DNA of 64,000 nucleotides from contig JAGMWG010000007.1 in NCBI GenBank assembly GCA_020744225.1, positions 1,816,307 through 1,880,306 on the forward strand, read 5' to 3'. The first letter of the stretch is position 1; each line of letters opens with the position of its first letter. Position numbers and translations under genes: made by a program. Below are positions 44,560 to 57,844 of the stretch, piece after piece. The notes under the pieces are model-generated. The model saw only the letters and a program-made list of their open reading frames with translations. It was not told the DNA's origin and searched no databases. Source of the DNA: Paraphoma chrysanthemicola (taxonomy: Eukaryota; Ascomycota; Dothideomycetes; Pleosporales; Phaeosphaeriaceae).

Positions 44560-47500
44560 CTAAACTTTAACGCGTAATAACTCTATAGCTAAGAGTAATA
44601 TTAAGACTATAATTATAGTAGTAGAATTACTAAGTCTTAAAGAAAAACCTAATTTAACTTATATTACTAATAAGTATAGTGTTAATTATAGTATACTATT
44701 AAGATATACACAAGGTGTAATACGTACGTAAAACGTCTAGTATAAAGATAATTAATTTCTTAACCTATAATAGTTATATAAACTTCTTAAATATATTAAT
44801 AAACTTTATAAGAGAGGTCTTCTACTCTTAAGATAGATAATATAGAATTTTATAGTAAAAATTATTAGAAAAATACCTAGAAAAAACTAAGTTAATTACT
44901 AGATTAGATATAATAATAGTAAGCTTATAACGTAATAGATAACTAGTATAAATACTACACGTAAAGAAGCTAACTTAGTGTATAAGTATAACTTATACTT
45001 TAAGCTTTTACGTATAAAAATTAAGTAGTATAATATATAACTAGAGTATATATATAATATAGATAAGAAGAGCTTTATAATTAGTATACTAGCTAAGATA
45101 AAGCGCGTCTTCTTAAAAAAGCTATACTTAGACTCTTATAGTTACTTCGTAAAATTTTAAAGAAATTATCTATACAAAGTATAGGCCTATTACTTTAATA
45201 TAAATAATTAGCTTAGTGTAATTAAATAGCTAAAGTTATAATTTCTTAGTAGAACGCGCTTATTTATAACAGTAGACTTTTAATAGATTAATTAATTATA
45301 TCTTATTATAGTTTCTAGTTATTTTATAGTTTATTCTTACTTATAAAGTTACTATTTTTGTTACTATTATAGCTATTAAGGTTATCTAACTTACTTATAC
45401 CTAATATAATTATAGACTTATACTTAACGTCTAGAAACTATTCTTATAGTATATTGCTTATATATTTATTCTTATTAGTTACACTATTATTCTTATAATC
45501 TTTAGCTTAGGTTATAGCTTATATTATAGCGCGCTTATTCTACTATAAGACTACTACCTTTATATAGAGATCTATAAGCTACTATATACTAAAGGCTACT
45601 TTATAAGCTAGTGTTAAGTCTATTATAGTTCTCTCTTTATAATACTTAAAGCTATAGTTATAATTAATATACTTCTATTTAGCTATAGTCTTAGTATTAT
45701 AGTTACTATTATTATTAGCGTACACTTACTTAGTAATAACGCGCTTAATAAGAATACCTATTGCTACGCGCTTACAGTACTAGTAGGCTTAGTTTCTAAC
45801 TATAAGTAATAATTACTTCTATTTATTAGTAATCTTAGTAACCTCGTAAAGTTATTTTATAGTAAGCTTACTCTTTAAGTAAGTAAGGTTATTTACCTTA
45901 TACTGTTGTACTATCTAGCGCGCATCTTAAGAGTATATAAAACTACTCTTAGTCTCTAAAGCTTACTTTTTATAACGTTAGTACTTATCTTTAGTATTTT
46001 TAGCTATCTTTATTTAATAAAGATTGCGCTTAAAGCTCTTAGCTATATAGGTAAGTACTAAGATACTGCGTAGATACTTAATAATAGAGAATACTATATT
46101 AGTAGAAAGATACTTATAAAGTACAGCGTTAATAAAGAGAGCTTAGAGCTAAATTTAGTAGACTATTTTTAGTGTACAAAACGCTGTATTACTAGATAGT
46201 AAGTTCTTTAGTTCTAGAGTTACGTTACGTAGTAGTAGCTAATACATAAGCTATACTATCTTAAGATTAATTTTAACGTAATAAAAGCTTTAGATAGAAG
46301 ACTTTATAAGTAAGAAGCTAAGCTTTAGAAGTAATAAGACTACTATTAGAGTAGTAGATCGTACTATTATAAGTAAAGGTGTAAGAGATTACTTCTTAGC
46401 GCTAGAGTTATAATCTTCTTATTATTTTAATTAATTAAGTATAACGCTAGGTGCCTAAGAAGTAATACTTATACGCTTCTAGCTGCTTAGAATAGTAGTA
46501 TAAGTAAAAGTTTAACGTTAAATCTCTGCTATAGTTACTAGAAAGTTAGCTTTACTTATATCTTTAGACCTAGTATAAGTAGTCTAGTTAAGGCAGCGCC
46601 TATAGTACTATTTAAGTAGCTAGAAATAGCTTATATTAAGTAGCTAGAGTAGGTAAGTTATATAAAGTAGTAATATCTATAGTATAATACTATTATTCTT
46701 TATAAACTTAGTAAACTCTATTATTTTATATAAGCTGTACTTATCTATTAATAGTAGCTACTATCTATTTATACTCTTATACTTTATTATCTTATTAAAG
46801 TACTTAATCTACTCTAGTGCAAGAGAGTTATTAGTGTAGCTACTATTACTAATGCAGATAAGATAATTATTAGAGAGATTAGTAATCTAGTGCTCTATAA
46901 TTATTATAGCTTTAATAATAATTATAAGTAGAATAACTTAGCTAGTAGTACTTATGTACTTAATAAGAGTAATAAGCTTATAATTATTAGTAGATAGAAT
47001 AAAGATCTTACGTCTAAACTTACTATATACGTATTAGTTAGTTATAACTCTAATTCTATAGCTAGTCTTATCTATATTATATATATTCTCTAGAAGTATT
47101 CTAAGCTTCTTTATATACTTTTTTAGCTAATTATACTAGCTTTAGAGAGCCTTAGGCTCTTACGTAAGCTTACGCTAGATCTCTATTAGCTTTACTTTAA
47201 CGTACTTATATTTTAGGTAGTACTAAAGCTACTAGCGTACTTAGTGCTTTCTAAGTTATAGATAAGTCTTATCTAATCTAGTATAAGATTCTACTAAGAT
47301 AGTATTAGCTTATTACTTAATAAGTTCTTAATAGATACTATAACTAATTATATTAATAGTATCTATATATTACTTAAGTATAAGGTCTTACTTCTCTAAT
47401 AGAAGTATATTAGGTAAGCAGCAATTACTGTAAGTATAGCTACCTTTATATATATAATAGAGGTAATAATATAGAAGGTTATAAACGCAGGTATAACTTT

Positions 47501-49080
47501 TAAGATCTAGGTTAGTGTACTAGTGCAGCTTTATAACGTACTCTTTTAATACTAATATATCTATAGTGTATAAGAAGATTTTAGAAGCTTTTAGAGCTAT
47601 ATTTAAAATAATTTAGCTATTTTAGATTTATTATTACAGCGTGTTATAGTAGAGTTATATTATCTTAAAGTTATTTAATTATACTAAGCTAATAATTTAC
47701 GTTAAGGTAATAGGCTCGTACTTCGTATAGACTTCTAAATAGAAATTTCGAAGAAACTATAAGAGCCTAAGTATAATAAAGAGAAGCTTTATACTATACT
47801 ATAAGATAGTAATTATAAGTAGATTACTACTATAGCTTATATCTATAGTAATAGTAGTACTCTTATGCTTATACTAATTTATTAAGTAATAATAGGTAAT
47901 ATTTAAGATAGCTAGTTATAGAACTTTAATCTAACTTAATACTAGTACTTTTTTATAAGCTCTCTATTAGATTAAACTAATTACAAGCTTAGATTATAAT
48001 AGCTAAAGTAAGTTTTTAATTATAAGATAAAGAGTAAAGACTACTAGCTATAAAGACTACTTATTCTTAATAGCTACAGCTCTTATATTACTATAGAGTT
48101 TATTAAGTACTATAATAATAATAAGATCTTATTAGCTATATACTTATTATACTTAACTTATACTTTATAGCTACTTAACGTTATTATATTTAAGCTGCTC
48201 TTAGTAGCTTATATAAGTAAGCTTATAGCTTTTATAACTACTTACTAAGGTCTTATAAGTATAATAAAATAGAACTTTTTTAGACTATTTTAGTAAGCTT
48301 AGAGTATAAGTTTTAAGCTATAAACTATTAAGAAAGCTTTTAAGGTAACTAGCTTATTACTCTTTAACCTAGAGATTATCTTAAAGTAGTTTAAAGTAGA
48401 GAATAGTAGCTAGCTATTAATAGCTAGTTCTTTAAGCTTAGTACTTAGTATAAGTAACTAGTAAAAGATTTAAGTACTTCTAAAGTAAGCTATTAATAAT
48501 ATTATAGATAAGTATAGTAAGTAGCTTAGCTAGATAATCTACTATATCTTTATATAAAAATAGCTACTCTAATATAAAAATTCTTAGCTTAAAGAGATCT
48601 TAGCTAATAAGAAAAAGTGCTATAAGTATAGTAAGCCTCTATAGCTTAAAGCTCTATCTAAGTATAATAGTAAAGCTATTTTCTAGTTATCTAATAAAGT
48701 AGCTAAAGCTTATAAGTATAAGACTAATAAACTAGCTAAAGATAAGACTCTATAATACTAAAAATTAGTAGAGATTAAGTATAAGAATTAAGAAAAGATT
48801 TATAAAGTGTAAGAGCTTACTAAGTATAAGAGAATAAGAGCTATTACTAAAGAAGCGTAGCTTATAAAGTAGTATAAAAAAGTAATTAAAAAAGAGAAAC
48901 TTTAGATAGAGAAGTAGCTATAAAAATAACTCTATAATAATATATAATTATTCTAAATAAGTAGACGTAAGTTAAAGATAGCTATATAAGAAGTAGCTAA
49001 TTCTATTATAGTAGTAAAGAAGTATTTTATTATAAAGGTAGCTTTATTAGCTATTACTTACTAAGACTATAAAGTTAATA
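44560..49080 (+). mobile_element. Second Pogo-type transposon, plus strand, interrupted
   Basis: It encodes a degraded transposase. A Psq/CENP-B-type DNA-binding region lies at about 44620-44960 (LSLKEKPNLTYITNKYSVNYS, then LLLLRQIIQNF and NTTRKEA), then IYNIDKKSFIISILAK at about 45050-45100 (normally NxDEKGF). After a 2.65-kb insertion the DDE core continues at 47.79-48.5 kb (GNIQDSQLQNFN, LLILNSYSSYITIEFIKYY at 48057-48110, LQLLNV), then a long basic coil to about 48.95 kb. Net coding length fits a transposase of 500-600 residues. Limits are estimates because I could not find its inverted ends. Confidence 0.75.
45127..47771. mobile_element. 2645-bp element with long inverted ends inside the Pogo element
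   Basis: Both ends begin CTTAG[A/G]CTCTTATAGTT and remain alignable as inverted repeats for about 130 bp (45127-45260 against 47771-47640). TATA flanks both sides (45123-45126; 47772-47775), so the target duplication is TA or TATA. The insertion separates the two halves of the transposase described for 44560-49080, which confirms the limits. The interior keeps more GC-rich patches (GCGCGC, GCAGCGCC) than its surroundings. I recognise no protein in it, so it may be non-autonomous; superfamily unknown. Confidence 0.8.
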
Positions 49081-50530
49081 TCTCTAAGCGTTTTATATAG
49101 AAAATAAGACTACGTAATTATTTTACTATATATATAGATACTTCTACTAAAAAATTATGTATATAGAGCTATTATTATAGATTATATAGCTTTAATTTTA
49201 CGTATATAGTATATTACAAAAACGTGCACTAGATAGAGCTATATACTAAGTAGTAAGTTATATTAGTAGAGTAAAGATTAAGTAAATAAAGCTAAATAAC
49301 TATTAGATTAAGTACTATAGCTATAGTAAGAAGAGCTATATAGTAAGAGAGTATTAAAATAAGATAAGAACTAAGAAGATAAAAGTTAGTCTAGTTACTA
49401 AAAGATATTTATTATTTAGTTATAAGTATTAAGTACTAGCTTATAAACTAGTAATTAATAGTAAGACTAAGAATAATTTAGAAAATAAGTAGCTCTAAGT
49501 TAAAGTCTTAACTTAGAGCTAGTAAAGATAGATTAGTAGATAAGTAGTAAATAGAACTAATTCTAGAACTAGTATATAAATACTATCTCTCTTATAGTAT
49601 ATTTAATTATAAATAAAGTCTATAATACTTTAGTACTAGTAGATAGTAGTTACTTATATTACGTACTAGTTAATAAGAAATTTATACGCTAAAGCTATCT
49701 TAAGTATTTTAGTATTACTTTATAACTAATTAAAGAGATAAATAGAAAGCTATTAAAGATTAAAGAAGTTATCTAATTAGAGTTTAATTTATATAAGTAT
49801 AAGAAATATACTTATATATATATAGTTAATAATACTATAAATAAAGTTATAGTTCTAAATAAGAGATAGATAAATTACTAAGATATAATAATTACTCTAG
49901 TAAAATAGAGTATATATATTTACTTAAAGAGAGTTTAAGTAAGAAGTTTAGAAGAGAAGTCTTCTTAGAAGACTACTAAGTAAGTCTATATAGTAATATT
50001 TATAAGTCTAATCTAAAGAAGTAAAGTCTTCTTAGATAAGATATATATCTTTACTACTTCTCTAGTAGATATTAATAAGACTCTTAAACTAAAGAAGACT
50101 ATTAATATATAAGTATTACTACTAAAGTAATATTAGAGCTACTTTAAGCTATTTAGTCTAGAATAAGTAACTAAGCTTCTACTCTATTATAAACTAGAAG
50201 TAAACTACTAAATTAAGTGAGAAGATAAGAATAAGTAAGCTTCTTAGCTACTCTAAGAATCTTTATATATTATATCTTATAAAGAGTTACTAGTACTCTA
50301 AAAAGAGCTTATCTTACTATTAGATAAAGAGTTTATAAGAGTAAGTAGCTTCTTAGCTTTAGCTCTAGTACTATTTATAATAAAGCTTAGAGAAGACCTC
50401 TAACTATATATTAACTACTAAGCTTTTAATACTATTATAAAGAAGAATAAGTACTTATTACTATTAATCTAAGAGATACTTAATAATTTAAGTAAGACTA
50501 AATAGTTTACTAAGCTTAATATAATAGTAG

Positions 50531-50815
50531 TATACTATTATATAGAGTAATACATTTAGTTTATATTACGTAGAGTTCTTAATTTTCTTAATATACGTAA
50601 GTAGATTATATAATTATCTAGTCTTTATAAGAGCGTTTTAATATTACAAAGAGAGAAAAAGAAGATAATATAATATAAAAAAGAAGAAAAAGATAGAAAA
50701 CTAGTAAGGTAGATACTTAATAGCTAATATAAAGAGGTTTTCTCTATCTTATTCTTACTTCTATATACTATAAATAGTAAAATAAGTTCTAAACTACTTA
50801 TTAATAACTTAGTAG
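50531..50815 (+). repeat. ~285-bp dispersed repeat, copy 2, inside Gypsy reverse transcriptase
   Basis: Matches the reverse complement of 40193-40476. It interrupts the reverse transcriptase between the AYHRI-like and KTAFRTRFG-like segments. AGTAAT occurs close to both ends (about 50546 and 50841), a possible target duplication. Confidence 0.7.
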
Positions 50816-53213
50816 TCTTCTATAAGATCTATATTACTAAAAGTAATAAGTAGAAGATAGTCTTTAGAATATAGTTTAGACTGTTTAAGTAGCTAGTTAT
50901 CTTATTTAGAATAGCTAACTTCTTAAGTATCTTTTAGTACTATATTAACTAGACTCTTAAAAAGTACTTAGATAAATTCTATTTAGTTTATCTTAATAAT
51001 ATACTTATCTATACTAATAGAAGTCTTTACTAGTACTAAGAATAAGTCTAAAAGATTCTTAGTAAGTTATAAAATATAGAACTATATATAGATATTAGGA
51101 AGTATAAGTTTAAGATAAAGTTAACTAAGTACTTAGACTTTATTATTAATATAGAAAAAAGTATTTATATAGACTTAGTTAAAGTTAGAGTATAAAGAAG
51201 TAGAAGCTACTAAGAATAGTTAAAGTCGTTTAATTCTTTCTTAGATTTATAAATTTCTACTAAAGATTTATTAAGAACTTTATATAAGTTACCTTCTTAC
51301 TTATATATCTAATAGGTAATATCTTCTTTAAATAGAAAGCTAAGAAATAGTTAGCTTTTAATATACTTAAGAAAGTCTTTCTTATAGAACTTAATCTTAT
51401 AATATTTAATTCTAAACGTAATATAGTTCTTAAGTATAACTTATTAGATTACACTATAGAAAGAGTATTATTCTAGTATAATAATAAAGAAATATTATAA
51501 TTCTATACGTATTTCTTAAAAAAGAATAATACTTATAAGTATAACTATAAGATCTATAACAAGAAGCTACTAGTAGTTATCTAATATCTTAAGAAATAGA
51601 ATACTAAACTACGTTTAGTTAAGAGCTTTAAGATAATTATAAATTATAAGAACTTAGAGTACTTTATAAAACTAAGAATACTAAGCAAAAGATAAGTTAG
51701 ATAGATAGTACTAATAAGTTATTTTAATATTAAGATTCTATATTAACTAAGTAAATAGAATATAAGAGCTAATACTCTATTAAGAAGAGAATAAGACTTA
51801 CTAGTAGATATAGATAATAAACGTCTTTAAAAATATGTAGTCTAAGTTTTAAAGTCTACTATCTTATACTACTAAGAGACTATTAAAGATAAAGAATTCT
51901 TAATAGATAGCTAGATTATATCTACTAAGATATAAGTAGAACTTATAGTATATAGATCTAAGATTACTAAAGAGTAATTAGAGTCTTAGAACTTAGTAAA
52001 TAGTTATAAGCTAGAAGACTTATAGTAGAGTACTATAAATAATAATTAATAATACTAGATAGCTATTAAAGTAGTAATAGAATAAGAATATAAGTTTTCT
52101 TCTAGTCTAGAAGTAAAGTATTTAATTATAGAATACTTAGTTAATAATAATAGATAGTTATTATATAAAGATAGAAAATAGGTACTAAGTAGTAAATAGC
52201 TATATACTAAGATTATTAGAGAGATTTATAACTTTCTTCTAACTAGCTACTTAGATAGAAAGATTATATACTAAATAGTAGTCTAAGAATTCTTCTAGCT
52301 AAGTATATTAGACTATATTAAATACTTTATAAGAAATTATAACAATTATAAAAGAACTAAACTTTAGAGAGAAAGAGTCTAAAGACTACTTAAATCTCTA
52401 CTAATACCTAATTAGCTATAAAAGAAAATCTCTATTAACTTTATTAAAGAACTACTAGAGAGTAAAGATATAATATACCTTATAGTTATTACTAACTATC
52501 TAAAAAAAGATTTAATCTTTATTCTATTACCTAATATAAGAATAGAAATAGTTATCTAAGTATTTATTAAATATATTATAGTATACTATTAGCTATCTAA
52601 TACTATTATATCTAATTATAGACGTTAGTTTATTAGTCTTTTATAGAAACGCCTTTATAAGTTACTAAAGATTAATTAGTAACTATTAATAGTCTTTTAC
52701 TTATAGACTAATAGAGCTATAGAAAAGATAAATAGTATATAAAAAGTATATATCTAAGTCTTTATTAACTAGACGTAGAGTAACTAGGTATTACTTTATT
52801 CTATAGTCTAGATTACTATTAATAGAAGAGAAGTAATATTAATAAAGATAGCTTTCTTCTTCTTATAGTATAGCTATAATATAGATTTACTCTAGCTTAA
52901 AGTCTCTCTAAGTATAGATTAGTAGAAGTATATAGCTAAAGAATACTTAAACTATAAGAAGATAGAATTAATTATAGCTAAGTTTTAAAGTATATTTAAC
53001 TTAGTATAAGCTAGTATAGTAGATACTTAGTAAGAATAGAAAAGATAGATAAATAGAAACTAGAAGAAAGTAAAGAGCTATTAAGTAGATAATAAAGTAT
53101 AGCTCTAAATTAATAAGAAGTATAGTATAAGATAAGAGTTATAAAAGCTTAACTAGAAGAATACTAAATATACTATTCTAGAGGTAATTAATAACTATTT
53201 AGTTAAGCTTAAT

Positions 53214-55900
53214 TATTACAAACTTTATAAGAAAGAAATAATAAGATTAAAGAAATAAGATGTAATAACACTATATAGTTATACTTAGACTAGTCTTAGA
53301 GAACTAATAAATAATACTACTCTATATATAGAGTTAGATTACGTAATCTCTTTATAAGCTTATACATAAGAAGTAATCTTAGTACTCTTCTTATATATAA
53401 TACTATAAGAAGATCTTATATCTTATACTTCTTATAGTAAGTACTATAAGAAACTATAGTATATAAGTATATATAAGAAGAGCTTATCTCTTCTTATATT
53501 TAACTTAATATTCTAAGATAAATAATCTACTCTAGACTACTTAAGCTTACTTTTTTACTCTATACTTTTTTTTTTAAATAAACTCTAGAGCTCTCTTATA
53601 TATTAACTAGTCTACTCTAGTCTTTATAAGCTACTATCTTAACACTTTAAATACTATTTTAAAATAAGTAATATAGATATAACTCTAACTTCTAAACTCT
53701 AAGCTACTAAAGACTAAATAAATAAGGTACTTAAGTACTATAGTAACTATAATTAGTTAGATATATAATTACTCTACTATAACCTCTACTACTATATAAA
53801 CTTAATAATTAAATCTAAAGATAAAAGTATCTTAGTAGCTACTTACCTAAGAGGTAGCGCTTTTAAATAGATTAAACTATAGCTAATACACTATATAGAT
53901 AAAAAGGTAATAAACTCTAAAATAATAATAATATTTAAGAATTAAGATAAGTTTAAATAATAAATTAAATAAATCTTTTACGCTTATAAGAAAACTATTA
54001 AAGCTAAAAGAGATATTTAGAAACTTTAATAAACTAACTTTATTACTAACTACATTAACTATTTTTAATAGTATGTAGTATAAATTAAATAAGATAAATA
54101 GATACTTAAACGTATATTTTAATAAGAACTTAAGCTATAAGTTCTTTAAGAACTTATATAAATAAGTGTTACTACTAATACTTTTATTAAACTTATTAAT
54201 AAAGCTATTTATTTAGATAATAAGCTATACTAGCTATAATTAAAAACGCAGAAATACTAGAATAAAACTAAAGATTAACTATATAAGAGAAAATACTAAT
54301 AGAACTATATTTATACTATAAATATTAAATAAACTACTAAATACTATACTTTACTAGAACCTAAATAGATATATCTAGATAGTATTACTAAAGAAAATAA
54401 GTCTTAGAAGGTAGAGAATAAAAGTAAGAGTAAGAAGAATATAGTATATTATAGTTATAAAAAGAAAAAATACTTCTTAAGAGACTACTATAGTAAGAAT
54501 AAAGTTACTTATTATATTAATATAATTAAATACTATACTAATAGATTTAAAACTAATAATAAACTATAAGAAGTTATTATACTTATAATAGAAAAAGAGT
54601 ATAATATAATACTAGTAGAATAGAAAAATACTATATAGCTAGATATATCTACTTTATATATTAATACTTATATAATATAGTATAATAAAACTAAATCTAA
54701 TAAGAAAAACGTAGCACTAATTAATATCTACTTAAGTACTAGAATTAATAGGCTATAAAATAAAAATAGATATTAATTTACTTTAATACTAGAGTCTAAT
54801 ATATAGCTTATAACTATAGAAGAGAACTTCTTAAGTAGAAGAAGAAAAGCCTATAATATATACTAATAAAGAAAGTAGAAATATAAACTATTACTCTAGA
54901 AAAGCTACTATAGAGTATACTATAATAATAACTAAGAATATACTAGATATAGTAATAAATTAGTATTTTTTAATATAAGCCTAGTATATATAGATACTAC
55001 TTCTAAGAATCTAAATAGAGTAATACTAAGACTACGTTAGAAAGAAATAAAATAATAAGAAAAGAAAGAAAAAACTATTATTAAGTATATACTATCTAGA
55101 GAAAACTATATATTAATATAATATAATAATAACTACTAAAACCTAACTTATATATTACTAAGCTATAAGTTCTATACTTATAACTACTATAATATATACT
55201 ATAAGTTAAAAACTATAATATTATAGTTTTTTACGTCTTAAGAATCTTATTAATAATAATAGTTTAACTATTATAAAGATATATATAAAAACTATCTTTA
55301 GAATAAATAAATAATAAATTACTTTCTAGAGTATAATAATAAAAGAATTACTATATAAGAAGTAGTTATTAATAGATAATACCTAAATACTAATTAGTAA
55401 ACTTATATAAATTCTAAGTATACTACTTATAAGCTATAAAAGAAATATAATAGATTTAATAAATACTCTTTTTTAGAAAGAAAAAAGAAATTAAACTTAA
55501 GAATAAGTTTACTACTCTAGTTAAATAGTAACTAAAAAAGTTATAATACTTATATAATATTAAAATAAGAGCTCTTAAGATATAAATAAAACTTAAGAAG
55601 TAAGAAATAATAATACTTATTAACTTAAGATTATAAGAAAATTATATTTCTAAGAAAGTAGTAAAATAAGCTAGACTTAAACTAACTTCTAAAAAAGAAC
55701 TCTATACTACTATACTAGTAGATAAATTAATAAAATAGATTTAGTATAAAGTTAGTATAAACTTAACTATTACTCTAGAATAAAGTCTAGTAGTATATCT
55801 AGATATTTTTAAGAAAACCTTTTATAATATTATATTAAAACTACCTTAGCTAAGAGACTATAATCTAGATATTAATTAGAGAAATTAATAAGTCTTATTA
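53214..55900 (+). mobile_element. Truncated Gypsy copy (LTR plus gag region) of the 25079-31066 family
   Basis: A 431-bp LTR (53214-53644) matches the reverse complement of the 432-bp LTRs at 25079 and 30635 and ends ..TTAACA, keeping the CA lost in the others. The internal part follows from CTTTAAATACTATTTTA and stays colinear with the minus strand of 30634 down to about 28385, then stops at 55900 in mid-pol. The right half, with the 3' LTR, is absent. Gag segments include LVATYLRGSAFKQIK (about 53850). Confidence 0.8.
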
Positions 55901-57844
55901 GTATAAAGATTTACTAGTTAAATCTTTTATAAGCTATCTAAATTACTAAGTAGCTTATAAGTTTTACCTTATATTCTTTAAGATCTTGTAAACTTTTAGT
56001 ATAACTAGAATTTAGTATTAATTCTAGTTTAAAATTAGACTAGAAATTATAAATTATATAAGAAATTTATTTATTATACTAATTAGAATAAAAAGTAATA
56101 GTTTTTAGAATTAATTTAATACTACAGTATAGCTTACTAAGCTTAGAAACTAAAGTATATAGTTAAGAGAGATCTCTCTCTTTTATCTATACCTAGAACA
56201 CAAAATACTATCTACTATCTACTCTTTTATATACTAACTCTTATCTTCTATTACTTATTAGGTAATATACTCTTTATATTCTCTTTTAGCTAGTATATTA
56301 CTAGTTATTAGTAACCTTTACTTCTTCTTAACTAGTTATAAGCTTAGCTCTACCTAAGAGAATTTTATTTACTAGATTATAATTCTAGCTTACTAAGCTA
56401 GTCTATCTAGAATAAAGAGTAATTATTTACTCTATTTTAGAGTTTTTTAACTTAAACTATACTTATATACTACTAGTATACTAGTAACTTTTAAGCCTTT
56501 ATAAGCTTTTAAGAAGATTATATACTTCTTATTTAGCTTTGCTTTTAAGTACTAGTATAAATAGAGTATAGAAGAATAAAGAAAATAGTATTATTTTATT
56601 TTATCTTACTAGAAGAAACTTAAGTACTCTAGTAATTTAATTTAAAATTTAATACAGTGTTTCCTAAGGTATATTCTAGTATACTCTCTACTTACTCTAC
56701 ACTAAGAATAGTAATAATAGAGTTTACTTAGAGATTATTTCTTATAGAGAGTATAAAAACTTATCTCTAATTAGTTTTTAAGAGCAAAGTAGCTAGTAAC
56801 TTTAGTACGTTTTAAAAAGTATATTATAAGATAATATACTAGGAAAATAGCTTAGAAACTTATTACTCTTAGTATACTTATAACGAAATAAGTTCTAGTA
56901 GCTACTAGAATTTCTTAATAAAAGTACTATCTTTAAAAAATATATTACCTGCTATCTACTATATTATTAGAGTAATTTCTATTTAAAAGAGATAGATAAT
57001 AAACTATAATCTAATTCTACTATATTTAAAACTTTTATTAAAAAAGCTTCTTTGTATAGTAGTATTAGCTATTAGTCTATTATTTCTAAAATAATACTCT
57101 ACCTCTTATTAGAGTTATTATTTTCTAAATAATAAGTGACTATATAAACGCTTTTACTGTACTATCTTAGAAAATAACTATTAGAGTTTTATAACTTCGT
57201 AAAATTTATACTTTATTATTTTTAATTAAAAATAATAAAAGAGTACTATTTTGCGTTTAGTTAATTATAAAAAGTTTTAGTAGAATTTATAGCTTTCTAG
57301 GCCTTATATAGAACTTATACTAAGTCTTATTTAAGTAAAAGCTATATAAGATTATTATTACCTTACTTGTAAATTATTATAAATTTAGATATTATTAGAA
57401 AAATTATTACGAGCTAGCTATCTAAGCTAAAAATACTTAGAAGATTAAAACTAGTACGCTTTTTAGTCTAGTTTTATAATCTAGTATTAAAAATACGCTA
57501 GCTGTAACCTAAAATAAGTTATAAGCTGTTTTAGACCTAATTTTGTAGAAAACTACAAAATTATAAGAAAATTATTATTCTAAAACTAGCTGTAATCTAT
57601 TTTAGATTACTCTACTATTTATAATAGTATATTATATACTATATTTTTATATAAAATTACTAGATACTCTTATTATCTAGTATATAATTTTATATTAGTA
57701 CGCGTAATAAGACTAATTTTAAAAAAAGCTACTTATAATAAGAATCTTATTATCTCTTATTAAAATAATAATAAGATAATAAGATTTCTAGTAGTAAAAT
57801 TAGCTATTTATTACTATAAAAAAGCTATATAATAAACTTTTAAA
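55901..57844. other. Unassigned RIP-mutated sequence with hairpins
   Basis: No protein family is recognisable. From about 57.5 kb several inverted repeats occur: 57539-57562, one around 57655-57706 (CTAGATA/TATCTAG inside AAAATTA/TAATTTT arms), and one around 57750-57800 (AATCTTATTATCTCTTATTA against TAATAAGATAATAAGATT). They precede the Copia gag and might be part of its leader or lost 5' LTR. Confidence 0.45.
57539..57562. repeat. Perfect 10-bp hairpin upstream of the Copia gag
   Basis: AATTTTGTAG and CTACAAAATT are separated by four A residues. It survives unmutated in RIP-affected DNA. Confidence 0.6.

Larger units (their letters stand above)
42632..53213 (+). mobile_element. Gypsy element interrupted by Pogo, by a 285-bp repeat, and joined to an LTR
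   Basis: Gag-like sequence at about 43.8-44.5 kb (LNKLQYLKQDYQLVYNYI, with gag-type spacing) is separated by the Pogo element from protease and pol at about 49.6-53.2 kb. Reverse transcriptase is split by the 285-bp repeat: KTKQFTKLNIIVVYYYIE before it and QKIVFRIQFRLFKQLVI after it, then YLNNILIYTN near 50990. RNase H (51.35-51.8 kb: DKE-type and HKNLEYF-type segments) and integrase (52.1-52.9 kb) follow. Pol runs directly into an LTR of the other Gypsy family at 53214. Its own LTRs were not found, so the left limit is only the end of the neighbouring element. Confidence 0.6.

Noticed and set aside
53214..53290. Gypsy pol reading on into the LTR as a natural C-terminus
   Set aside because: The sequence is the start of the LTR shared with the element at 25079-31066; the open frame over it is probably chance.
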